NCBI RefSeq assembly: GCF_035712445.1
Contig: NZ_DASTAT010000063.1
Coordinates: 62,001-126,000, forward strand
Direction of reading: 5' to 3'
Length of the DNA stretch: 64,000 nt
Source of the DNA: Oligoflexus sp.
Lineage (GTDB): Bacteria > Bdellovibrionota_B > Oligoflexia > Oligoflexales > Oligoflexaceae
In this document: positions 9,381-16,748 of the stretch, piece by piece
How the letters are laid out: each line of letters begins with the position of its first letter
How positions within the stretch are numbered: the first letter of the stretch is position 1
Notes under the pieces: model-generated
Databases searched by the model: none
What the model saw: only the letters and a program-made list of their open reading frames with translations
What the model was told of the DNA's origin: nothing
Position numbers and translations under genes: made by a program

Positions 9381-11243
9381 TCAGACCAGTGCCGCTGTCA
9401 ATCCGTGGGCCACCCACGCAAAGAGATAGGCCAGTGCCAGAAGATAAACAAATCCTGCAGCAGTCATCCGCCAGGATCGAGTTTCTTTTTGCATCACAGC
9501 AAACGTTGCAAAGCACTGCGGTGCGAATATATACCAAACCAAAAGCGCCACCGCAGCGGCAAGAGTCAATTCATGCGGCAGGATCGACGTTAAGGCCGTC
9601 ACCTGCTGTTCATCGGCCAGGGAATGATCGATCGCATAGACCATGCCGAGCGCCCCGACCAGGACCTCACGTGCGGCAAAGCCGGGGATCAAGGCCACCA
9701 CGATTTTCCAGTTCCAACCCAGCGGAGCAAACACCGGCTCCAGCCACTGCCCTAGTTTTCCTGCGAAGGAATAGTGGATGCTCGGGAGCGTCGCACCTTC
9801 GGGAGCCATGGGGAAAGTGGAAAGGAACCAAAGGATGATGACAACGGCCATGATGAAAGTTCCCGCTCTGGTCAGAAAAGCGAGACCGCGATCATAAAGT
9901 CCCCGCACCACATTGAGGCTGCTGGGAAAACGATAGCTCGGCAATTCCATCACAAAACTGCTTGGACCTCCGACCCAACCGAATTTTTTGATAATCCACG
10001 CGACCAGCAATGCGGATGCGAGGCCGCCGATATAAAGCGAAAAGAGCACAAAACCCTGCAGATTCAAAAAGCCGAAGATCATGCGCTCGGGAATGAAAGC
10101 TCCGATCAGAAGCGTATAAACGGGAAGACGCGCCGAGCAGGTCATCAGCGGCGTGATCAAAATTGTCACCCAACGTTCGCGGCGACTGCCCATGATGCGG
10201 GTCGACATGATGCTGGGAATCGCACAGGCAAAACCGGAAACAAGCGGCAGTACCGAACGGCCATTCAATCCCACGCCTCGCATCAGTCGATCGAGCACAA
10301 ACGCAGCACGCGCCATGTAACCCGAATCCTCCAGTACGAGCAGGAAGAAAAAGAGTATCAGAATCTGGGGCAGGAATACGACCACGGCCCCGACGCCACT
10401 GATAATGCCATCAACGAGCAGACTCTTCAAAAGTCCATCCGGCAGCTGATCGCCGATCAATCCCCCAAAGCTTGCCATCGCGCCTTCAATCCAATCCTGA
10501 GGCAGGCCCGCCCATGAGAAAATCGCCTGGAAGACGAGCAGGAACACGAGCATCAGAATCACAGGACCAAAAAAGGGATGCAAAAGCCAGCGATCGATGC
10601 GATCAGTCCAGCCCGTTCCGCGTTTGCGTGCATTCGGCTGCACCTTCTGCAAAAGTTTATCCAGAAAACGGAGGCGGCTGGCCGGATCCTGCGGTAAAGG
10701 CAGAGTTTGCGGGCGTCTATCCTTGGCGTGAACCTCATGAATGGTATCCATGAGCTCCTGCAGACCGCGATTTTTCAAAGCACTGACCGCACGCACAGGG
10801 ATTCCAAGCGCTTTTTCCAGGCCCTTAAGATCGGGCATGGTTCCCATTTTTTCCGCCTGATCGATCATGCTGATAGCCAACACCATCGGCTGACCGAGCG
10901 CGATCACTTCCATCACAAGACGCAGATGAAGGCTCAGGTTGTTCACATCGGCGACGCACAGAAGCACATCCGCCTGCACAGGGTACTGCCCTTCCCGGCG
11001 GATGATCTGCCTTGTCAGAAGCTCGTCATCACTTTGCGGGTTCAGACTGTAGGTCCCCGGCAGATCGAGAATTTTCAAAGGCGCGCCGAAATTTTTGCGA
11101 CTGAACGCTTCCGCCCAGTCCACGGTCACACCCGGATAGTTCGCAACTTTGTGATTGAGTCCGGTCAGAGCATTGAATAAAGCAGTTTTTCCGCAGTTGG
11201 GACTGCCGACGAGAGCGAGAGTTGGAGCATTTTGCGTCATCAT
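9381..11243 (-). CDS. feoB: Ferrous iron transport protein B
   Basis: 620 residues from the ATG-ATG pair at 11243. A longer frame starting at 11297 would overlap feoA by 44 bases, so I prefer the internal start, although its ribosome-binding site is weak. The N-terminal G domain has G1 GSPNCGKT (residues 13-20), YPGVTVD in the G2 region and G3 DLPGTY. The G4 position reads ISMID, with Ser where the guanine-specifying Asn of NxxD is expected. The rest is a polytopic inner-membrane permease with two gate regions, including the conserved block around GFACAIPSIMSTR. It imports Fe2+ across the inner membrane. It is shorter than the about 770 residues of the E. coli protein and near the length of compact FeoB forms. 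It lies between feoA and the small Cys-rich gene in one operon. Confidence 0.96.
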   Translation of the reverse strand: MMTQNAPTLALVGSPNCGKTALFNALTGLNHKVANYPGVTVDWAEAFSRKNFGAPLKILDLPGTYSLNPQSDDELLTRQIIRREGQYPVQADVLLCVADVNNLSLHLRLVMEVIALGQPMVLAISMIDQAEKMGTMPDLKGLEKALGIPVRAVSALKNRGLQELMDTIHEVHAKDRRPQTLPLPQDPASRLRFLDKLLQKVQPNARKRGTGWTDRIDRWLLHPFFGPVILMLVFLLVFQAIFSWAGLPQDWIEGAMASFGGLIGDQLPDGLLKSLLVDGIISGVGAVVVFLPQILILFFFLLVLEDSGYMARAAFVLDRLMRGVGLNGRSVLPLVSGFACAIPSIMSTRIMGSRRERWVTILITPLMTCSARLPVYTLLIGAFIPERMIFGFLNLQGFVLFSLYIGGLASALLVAWIIKKFGWVGGPSSFVMELPSYRFPSSLNVVRGLYDRGLAFLTRAGTFIMAVVIILWFLSTFPMAPEGATLPSIHYSFAGKLGQWLEPVFAPLGWNWKIVVALIPGFAAREVLVGALGMVYAIDHSLADEQQVTALTSILPHELTLAAAVALLVWYIFAPQCFATFAVMQKETRSWRMTAAGFVYLLALAYLFAWVAHGLTAALV

Positions 11244-11253
11244 GCGGCCCGAC

Positions 11254-11487
11254 TTAGGGTTGAAGGAGTGAAACCTGGATGCCACTCGCATCGTCACGCC
11301 GAACCGCTACTCTCGTTCCGTGGATCATGACCAGAATGGGGTCGCCTCCAAAAGGAGCCTCTGCCAATACTTCCAGCGTAGCCCCCTCGACAAAGCCAAA
11401 TTCAAGCAGGCGCTCACCTAGTCCTTGTGACTTGGGAGCGCGTATCACTTGAGCTTTCTGGCCTTTTCTAAGTTCTCCGAGGGTCAT
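11254..11487 (-). CDS. feoA: Ferrous iron transport protein A (SH3-like)
   Basis: 77 residues, the usual FeoA size. It opens with MTLGELRKGQKA, then a GLGERLLEFGFVEG block and a GDPILVMIHGTRVAVRR segment, the standard small beta-barrel sequence of FeoA. FeoA is a cytosolic partner that modulates FeoB. A GAGG site precedes the ATG by five bases. It is the first gene of the feo operon; a Fur-like palindrome lies 31-45 bases upstream of the start. Confidence 0.92.
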   Translation of the reverse strand: MTLGELRKGQKAQVIRAPKSQGLGERLLEFGFVEGATLEVLAEAPFGGDPILVMIHGTRVAVRRDDASGIQVSLLQP

Positions 11488-11517
11488 GATTACCTCAATG
11501 AGTCCGATCAGACGTAC

Positions 11518-11532
11518 TGAGAAGAATTCTCA
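11518..11532. promoter_or_regulatory. Putative Fur-type operator upstream of feoA
   Basis: The 15-mer TGAGAAGAATTCTCA is a 7-1-7 inverted repeat resembling the Fur heptamer pattern TGATAAT-n-ATTATCA. Its position just upstream of feoA fits iron-dependent repression. It is a match by eye only. Confidence 0.45.
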
Positions 11533-11584
11533 ACATTAAGGCTTCACAATATTGATCGGAGCCAGGCTTGTCCAGGTCTGAACT

Positions 11585-13999
11585 TCACGACGCCGCTGGG
11601 AAACTTGTTTTTGGATGGAAAAGTCGCATCCCGTCAACTTCGAGTATATAACCTTCGCTGGTGCTGGTGACCGAAACACTCTGCACACCCAGGCGGAAAT
11701 TGCGTTCCTCGCCCAAACCCAAAGCGCTCAGATCAAAATCCACATACGCGCCGGATTCGAAGTTGACGCGCATGTGCTCGTCCTGGAAGGTAATGGCGCT
11801 GACCTTAAACTGCTGTCGGGGCGCCGAGCCCTGGAGTTTCTGTCCGAGCTGACGTGACTTAATATGGGCCAGTTCACTTGGACCTGGCTCGGGGAATTCT
11901 TCCATCGTTTCCTGGATCGGTTCGAGCACTTCATCGGCTTTTTCTGCGTCATCCGACGCCAGCATCGACTCATCTTCGGATATTGTTTCCAGCTCGTCAT
12001 CACTGCCGATCTCTTCGAGCACGTCGTCAGCGACCAGCTCGTCGTCAACGGCCAGCTCGTCGGCAGCCAGCTCGTCGTCAACGGCCAGCTCGTCGTCAAC
12101 GGCCAGCTCGTCGGCAACCAGCTCGTCGGCAACCAGCTCGTCGTCAACGGCCATGCCGTCCAGAGTGGCATCATCATCCAGCGTGTCGGAATTTTCCAGA
12201 AGACTCAGAGCGGCTTCCCGGTCTCCGATGTTGAGATCCTTGTCAGCGTTGGACAGAAGGCGGCTTTCCTCGTCGATGGACGCATGCAGCTTCTGCTCGA
12301 ACTGGCTTTCTTCTTCATCGGAAAGTTCGGGCATATCGCCGGGCAGTTCCTCGCCGAAATCATCCTGTAGCGCAGCGTCAGCCTTGGCTTTCACAACCGG
12401 GGCTGAAGCGGCTGGAACCTTGGCAGGCGCAGCAGTTTTCGCAGGGGGTGGTGTCAGCTCCTCGGGCGCAAGATCCTCATCCAATTCCGGGATGCCTTCA
12501 AGGTCTTCATCCAGCGGAGCTTCCGCAGTCGTCAGGGCCGCGTCGTCGATATCCAGCTCAGCGCCTACGCTCAGATCTTCCGGAATATCATCTTCGAGCG
12601 TCATGGACTCATCAAGGTCCAGATCGGCTTCCGTCTGCACGTCCAAAGCGCTATCCACAACATCCAGATCCGAGCCGTCCAGATCAATATCGTCTTCTGT
12701 CACAGCCGCTGTGCTGTCGAGATTCGCAACATCGCTGCTGAAGTCCATGGTTTCAAGACCGGCATCAAGCTCCGGACTCAGCTCGTCCCCATCTGCCGTC
12801 GCGCTCGCTTCAAGACCGGAATCATCCAAAAGTCCATCGTCGATGGCTTCAACGTTCAGGTCATCCAATGGACTGTCGCTTGCATCAAGACTCGCATCAT
12901 CCAAGAGGACGTCGCTGTCTTCCATATTCAGCTCAGCCGCATCATCCATAAGACTGTCGCTGATATCCGCAGTCTCTTCCACGAGCAGGCTGTCGTCGCC
13001 GATTTCTGGAGCCTCGTCCGCAAGCAGACTGTCGCTCTCAAGGCTCAGATCATCCAGTTCAAGATCCGCATCCTCGTTCCCGAGCGAAAGATCATCTTCC
13101 AGCGAACCCTGCCCGGTTTTTTCGATGGGAATCTCTTCCAGGGCGCCGTCATCCAAAGTATCATCCGCGATACTCAGGTCATCATCGACCGCCAGATTAG
13201 TCTCAAGATCCATGTCCGGCTCATCGCTTTCCAGCGTCGCCGCGGTATCTGCTTCATCCAAAGAATCGAGTTCATCCGCCGGAACCGCCAGATCATCTAG
13301 CGATTCCGCGGCCGCAGCCTCGTTCGCAAAGGGATCTTCACGGTGGGCCGCATCCTGGCTGTAAGGCGCCAGCGCCTGCACAAAGTCGGTGACGCCGCAG
13401 CGTTCGATCACGTCGTGCAGCGTTTCGCCGTCTTCTGCGAGGTTCTTAAAGGTTTCGATCACAGACTTCAGACGCTTCGGCAGTTCCTTGGGCGGCACGC
13501 CTTCTGCGAAATAGCTGGCAAATTCAGGCATTTGACGGGTTTTTCCACCCAGGCTGATGCGATAGCCGCTGGCATCGCCGACCACCGCGATATCCAGAGT
13601 ATGGCAGGGGGTGCAGCAGCGGGCGCAGCCGTTGATACCGATCTTAAGAGGAGCGGTCAGCTGAATGCTGGCGATTTCCTTCGTGATATCCATGGCCGTG
13701 GCCATGGCCGGCTGTTCGTGCTCTTCACAGAGTTCACCCAGACAGGACACGGGCTGATGCAAAGCATCCTGATAGTGGCGGAAACCGAGGCCCATGGCCC
13801 GCAGCTCTTTCGCTACTTTCTCGACTTCGCTTTCCTTGACGAAAAGGGCCAGCCTTTGGTCTTCGGTGGCTTTGACGATCGCCAGTTCCTTCGAGCACAA
13901 CTCAGCGATTTTTTTGAGTTGACCGGAGTTATAGATCCCGCCAGGCGCTTCCGTTGACAGCAGCACAGTTCCATTTTTTAATCTAAACAGCTGGCTCAT
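11585..13999 (-). CDS. Nitrite/sulfite-reductase-type 4Fe-4S half-domain fused to a long acidic repetitive tail
   Basis: 804 residues. Residues 1-75 resemble the ferredoxin-like half-domain and residues 80-210 the siroheme/4Fe-4S domain of nitrite and sulfite reductases: Cys86 and Cys91, then Cys125/Cys128/Cys129/Cys132 in NGCARCCTPC. Residues about 215-700 are a low-complexity Asp/Glu/Leu/Ser/Ala segment with many DDxLxxD repeats, including a tandem ELVADELAVDD-type block. The last about 90 residues form a non-repetitive, probably beta-rich domain (FKVSAITF to FHPKTSF) that I do not recognise. Only one reductase half is present, so the protein is unlikely to be a conventional reductase. The tail may keep it soluble, bind metal or basic partners, or serve as a scaffold. 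The 98-base gap to feoA suggests a separate unit. The N-terminal family call is good; the overall function is unknown. Confidence 0.85.
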   Translation of the reverse strand: MSQLFRLKNGTVLLSTEAPGGIYNSGQLKKIAELCSKELAIVKATEDQRLALFVKESEVEKVAKELRAMGLGFRHYQDALHQPVSCLGELCEEHEQPAMATAMDITKEIASIQLTAPLKIGINGCARCCTPCHTLDIAVVGDASGYRISLGGKTRQMPEFASYFAEGVPPKELPKRLKSVIETFKNLAEDGETLHDVIERCGVTDFVQALAPYSQDAAHREDPFANEAAAAESLDDLAVPADELDSLDEADTAATLESDEPDMDLETNLAVDDDLSIADDTLDDGALEEIPIEKTGQGSLEDDLSLGNEDADLELDDLSLESDSLLADEAPEIGDDSLLVEETADISDSLMDDAAELNMEDSDVLLDDASLDASDSPLDDLNVEAIDDGLLDDSGLEASATADGDELSPELDAGLETMDFSSDVANLDSTAAVTEDDIDLDGSDLDVVDSALDVQTEADLDLDESMTLEDDIPEDLSVGAELDIDDAALTTAEAPLDEDLEGIPELDEDLAPEELTPPPAKTAAPAKVPAASAPVVKAKADAALQDDFGEELPGDMPELSDEEESQFEQKLHASIDEESRLLSNADKDLNIGDREAALSLLENSDTLDDDATLDGMAVDDELVADELVADELAVDDELAVDDELAADELAVDDELVADDVLEEIGSDDELETISEDESMLASDDAEKADEVLEPIQETMEEFPEPGPSELAHIKSRQLGQKLQGSAPRQQFKVSAITFQDEHMRVNFESGAYVDFDLSALGLGEERNFRLGVQSVSVTSTSEGYILEVDGMRLFHPKTSFPAAS
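12035..12150. repeat. In-frame 15/18-bp tandem repeats inside the acidic tail
   Basis: Alternating units of the type ccagctcgtcgtcaacgg and ccagctcgtcggcaa encode ELAVDD/ELVAD repeats on the minus strand. Units are multiples of three bases, so expansion or contraction changes tail length without breaking the frame. Confidence 0.8.
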
Positions 14000-14140
14000 C
14001 TATCCCGTCCTGGAGGATAAAATTTAACTCTCGGCTTCCAGTTAAAGTTTCGGCTTTCCAGCTTATTACTTTAATTTACAGAGTTTGAACCATGGGGCGG
14101 AAACACCCAAACCACTGCTTAAACCTTTGTTTTAAATAAG

Positions 14141-14168
14141 AAAAAGCCCGCTTCGGGTGGAAGCGGGC
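14141..14168 (-). terminator. Intrinsic terminator of the XRE-family gene
   Basis: A perfect 9-bp stem GCCCGCTTC/GAAGCGGGC with a 5-base loop is followed on the minus strand by five Ts. It lies about 35 bases after the stop at 14203. Confidence 0.85.
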
Positions 14169-14202
14169 CATTCGTTTCACGTCGTAACAATCAGCTGTGG
14201 AA

Positions 14203-15105
14203 TTAATTATGGAATTCCAGGAAATCGCGCAGGCGCTGATTCATGAGCGAGCGGGACACCCAGAACATATCCGCCAGCTGCCGCAGAAGATCGAACGAGG
14301 TATCGATGCGGTCCACTTCACGGCGCAGCATCTCGCCAGGGATCAAAAGCGCTCCGGCGAAGATATTCGACTGGATATCCAGGATTTCAGCGGGGCTGCT
14401 CGCGAACGCCTCGGTGCCCGCGTACTGGCTGGCGACGAGGTGTTTGAAGAGGGTCTTCGCGGCTATGAAGCGAATGTAGGGACGGGTTTCCGATTCGCGG
14501 CTGATGATCACGGTTTTCAGCTCGCGGCCTTCGCCTTCCTGACGAACGGTGAAAGGCTCTTCCTGCTCGACCTTGGTGGCCAGCTGGATCGCAGGGAACA
14601 TGCGGAGGATCTCAGGTATATATATAGGAGCTTCGGTAAAGCCACCGTTGCGAATGATCTCTTCCGCCAGTCGGACAACCGCGTATCTTTGAATGTCGAA
14701 GACTTCTTCGAAGGCCGAGGTCTGACCCGAGGACTGCCACTTGCCGGGGTTTTTGAAGTATTCCTTCTTCAGGCTCTCCAAAGGCTTGCCGCTCAGCGTG
14801 AACTGGCCATAGCCGCGGAATTCAAAGACCGCTTCATCGAGCGAGACCTTGCCCGAGGTGATGTCGATCAGAAGGGATTCGTCGACGTTCAGGTGATCGG
14901 CGATGCTGCGCAGGGTGCTCAGCGAGCGGATATTCTTCTTGCCCTTTTTCCAGTGGCTGCAGTCGGCAGGATCATAGCCGAGGATGGCCCCTACGTCCTG
15001 GTCTATGACCTTGACGTTCCCGTCATAGCGGATTTCCAGGGCTTCTTTGCAGAACCTGAACAAGGTTGCCGAATGGGGGTAACGGTTTGCTTCCACCTTC
15101 TTCAT
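14203..15105 (-). CDS. XRE-like regulator with degenerate ImmA/IrrE-type domain
   Basis: 300 residues from the ATG at 15105, which has GGGAGAG just upstream; an ATG four codons earlier (15117) is possible. Residues about 25-95 look like a helix-turn-helix module (DVGAILGYDPADCSHWKKG) resembling Cro/CI regulators. The C-terminal half resembles the ImmA/IrrE (DUF955) domain, ending in the typical IQSNIFAGALLIP block. In the helix where HExxH should stand (after RFIA) the sequence reads AKTLFKH, so the zinc ligands and catalytic Glu are missing. This argues for a regulatory or ligand-sensing role rather than protease activity. The 97-base leader carries a perfect inverted repeat (15143-15158) that could be an autoregulatory operator. 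The fold call is moderate; the target is unknown. Confidence 0.75.
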   Translation of the reverse strand: MKKVEANRYPHSATLFRFCKEALEIRYDGNVKVIDQDVGAILGYDPADCSHWKKGKKNIRSLSTLRSIADHLNVDESLLIDITSGKVSLDEAVFEFRGYGQFTLSGKPLESLKKEYFKNPGKWQSSGQTSAFEEVFDIQRYAVVRLAEEIIRNGGFTEAPIYIPEILRMFPAIQLATKVEQEEPFTVRQEGEGRELKTVIISRESETRPYIRFIAAKTLFKHLVASQYAGTEAFASSPAEILDIQSNIFAGALLIPGEMLRREVDRIDTSFDLLRQLADMFWVSRSLMNQRLRDFLEFHN

Positions 15106-15142
15106 CGACTCTCCCATTGCCAGGTATGAATAGCTGACACTC

Positions 15143-15158
15143 GTTAGAGGTTTCTAAC
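15143..15158. promoter_or_regulatory. Inverted repeat in the leader of the XRE-like gene
   Basis: GTTAGA and TCTAAC are separated by GGTT, a perfect 6-4-6 palindrome between the predicted promoter and the start codon. This is a plausible operator for autoregulation. Confidence 0.4.
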
Positions 15159-15201
15159 CCCCAACTGACTTCATTTTATGTGCCGTTTGTGACCTTCTCC
15201 C

Positions 15202-15230
15202 ATTAGAAACGATTTTATAATCCAGGTCAA
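15202..15230 (-). promoter_or_regulatory. Predicted sigma-70 promoter of the XRE-like gene
   Basis: On the minus strand TTGACC and TCTAAT are separated by 17 bases. Transcription would give a leader of about 90 bases before the start at 15105. Confidence 0.55.
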
Positions 15231-15238
15231 GTGTTGCA

Positions 15239-15256
15239 GGTATGTATGACCATACC
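15239..15256. promoter_or_regulatory. Inverted repeat just upstream of the XRE-gene promoter
   Basis: GGTATG and CATACC are separated by six bases, between the coaD stop and the predicted -35. It could be an operator; there is no U-run on the coaD side to make it a good terminator. Confidence 0.3.
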
Positions 15257-15261
15257 AAAAA

Positions 15262-15750
15262 TCAGGGGTTGGCCGCTTTCATGCGACGCGCGAAGGCTTC
15301 GGGCACGAACGGTGTGAAATCACCGCGATGCTTGGCGATTTCGCGTACCAAAGTGGACGAGATAAAGGCCCGTTCCGGGGACGTGGGCAGAAAGACCGTT
15401 TGAATATCAGCGGCCAGACAGCGGTTGGTGTGGGCCATCGGCAGCTCGAACGCCAGGTCGGTTTCATTGCGCAGGCCACGAATCAGAAAACGTGCCCCTT
15501 TTTTATGCGCGAAGTCGACAACCAGTCCGGAAAAGGCCTCGGCCTTGACCCGCTTGCTCGAGGCAAAAGTCTCCAGCAAAGCTTCGAGGCGCAGCTCGGT
15601 GCTGAGCAGCGGAACCTTGGTCGCGCTCTGGCCTATGGCAATGATCACCTCATCAAAGAGATCGAGCGACTGCTCGACGATCTGCTGATGACCGATGGTG
15701 AAGGGATCAAAGCTCCCCGGAAAAATGGCGACTTTGCTGGATGTTTTCAT
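15262..15750 (-). CDS. coaD: Phosphopantetheine adenylyltransferase
   Basis: 162 residues, the normal CoaD length. The N-terminal nucleotidyltransferase motif FPGSFDPFTIGH is intact, followed by the RGLRNETDLAFE block that binds the pantetheine and phosphate groups, and the late block ISSTLVREIA. It transfers AMP from ATP to 4'-phosphopantetheine to give dephospho-CoA in CoA synthesis. The ATG overlaps the rsmD stop (ATGA), indicating translational coupling; rsmD-coaD is a widespread gene pair. Confidence 0.97.
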   Translation of the reverse strand: MKTSSKVAIFPGSFDPFTIGHQQIVEQSLDLFDEVIIAIGQSATKVPLLSTELRLEALLETFASSKRVKAEAFSGLVVDFAHKKGARFLIRGLRNETDLAFELPMAHTNRCLAADIQTVFLPTSPERAFISSTLVREIAKHRGDFTPFVPEAFARRMKAANP

Positions 15751-16349
15751 GCCTCGTTCTTTCTTTTGCTAAAGAAGCTCACCCCAATTTTACCATAGGC
15801 TTTCTGCTTCTGAAGATGCCACGTTCCTTGCCCAGTGGGGTTTAAGAGGGCGGGAATTTTTTCAAGGTCGGCGCTATCGCTTTCCACGACCAGGACGCTC
15901 TCTTCGTGCGCGACGCGATCCAACTCGGACACGAGCTTGGGCAAAAGCTCAGAGATGACGGCAAAGGGCGGGTCGATCCAAAGGATATCAAAAGCCCCGG
16001 TCTCGCACTTCGCAAGCGCCTCTTCTGCGGGCTTGCCAAGGACCTGGATCCCGATGCGAAGACTCTGGTTCTTCGCGCGCCTTTCCACTTCCACCAAATT
16101 GCGTTCCAGCGCCTTGAGCGCGGCCCGATCCTGTTCAATAAAAGTCGCCCGGCTGGCCCCGCGACTGAGCGCCTCGATACCGACGGCTCCCGAACCGGCA
16201 CAGATATCCAGAACGCGCGCATCCTGGAGCCGCATCTGCAAGGTATTCCAAATGGCGCTTCTCACCCGACTGGCTGTCGGACGAGTCACCGATGAAGGAT
16301 TTTCAAGACGCATGCCCTGACAAAATCCAGTGCTGAGGCGAAGACTCAT
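15747..16349 (-). CDS. rsmD: 16S rRNA (guanine-966 N2)-methyltransferase
   Basis: 200 residues. The N-terminus has the RsmD block RPTASRVRSAIWNTL. The Rossmann-type SAM site reads LDICAGSGAVGIEALSRGA, and the catalytic motif is DPPFA (after DILWI). It methylates G966 of 16S rRNA in the small subunit. It is coupled to coaD by a 4-base overlap. The gene lies next to a 17-bp repeat array that occupies the intergenic region toward speA. Confidence 0.95.
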   Translation of the reverse strand: MSLRLSTGFCQGMRLENPSSVTRPTASRVRSAIWNTLQMRLQDARVLDICAGSGAVGIEALSRGASRATFIEQDRAALKALERNLVEVERRAKNQSLRIGIQVLGKPAEEALAKCETGAFDILWIDPPFAVISELLPKLVSELDRVAHEESVLVVESDSADLEKIPALLNPTGQGTWHLQKQKAYGKIGVSFFSKRKNEA

Positions 16350-16378
16350 CCTGCTCCCTTCCCTGACTGGCTTGACTC

Positions 16379-16583
16379 AGAAGACGGCCCAACCCCGCCG
16401 CCGGCTCGACATTGAAGTCAGCCCAACCCTGACGTCAGCCCGACCCCGACGCCGGCTCGACATTGAAGTCAGCCCAACCCTGACGTCAGCTCAATTTTGA
16501 CGTCAGCCCGACCCCCGACGCTGGCTCGACTTTGAAGTCAGCCCAACCCTGACGTCAGCTCAATTGTGACGTCAGCCCGTATC
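16379..16583. repeat. 17-bp tandem repeat array, about 12 units
   Basis: Between the divergent rsmD and speA genes, units of 17 bases repeat head to tail with consensus TGACGTCAGCCCAACCC. Clear copies begin at 16413, 16430, 16464, 16481, 16498, 16533, 16550 and 16567, with degenerate copies (CGACGCCGGCTCGACAT type) in register between them; one spacing carries an extra base. The palindromic octamer TGACGTCA occurs five times (16430, 16481, 16498, 16550, 16567). There is also a higher-order pattern of three units (51 bases). Seventeen is not a multiple of three and no gene covers it, so this is non-coding. It is a minisatellite or an array of protein-binding sites. Confidence 0.9.
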
Positions 16584-16683
16584 TTCCTAACGACTTACGG
16601 AGTGGAGCTTAGTGGGTTCACGGGCCTCTGACAAGGCGCTGGCGATGGGCTTCGATCATTTTTTCCCAAGGGGGTATTAAGGC

Positions 16684-16711
16684 TTGCAATTTGCTAGCGA
16701 TTCACTAAAGT
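16684..16711 (+). promoter_or_regulatory. Predicted promoter of speA
   Basis: TTGCAA and TAAAGT are separated by 16 bases, 38 bases before the ATG. The -10 lies inside a palindrome (next entry). Confidence 0.45.
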
Positions 16712-16724
16712 ATCGCTACTTTAG
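16705..16724. promoter_or_regulatory. Perfect 8-bp inverted repeat over the speA -10 region
   Basis: CTAAAGTA and TACTTTAG are separated by TCGC. It covers the predicted -10 and start site of speA, so it could be an operator or a 5' RNA hairpin. Confidence 0.45.
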
Positions 16725-16748
16725 GTCTCTTTTGGCGGGGAAAAGCTT

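Noticed and set aside
12153..13364. 403-codon plus-strand Ser-rich open frame
   Set aside because: It is the complement of Asp/Leu/Ser repeats in the acidic tail; composition is a by-product of that repeat.
16379..16583. CRISPR array
   Set aside because: Units are contiguous 17-mers without unique spacers and no cas genes are near, so this is a tandem repeat.
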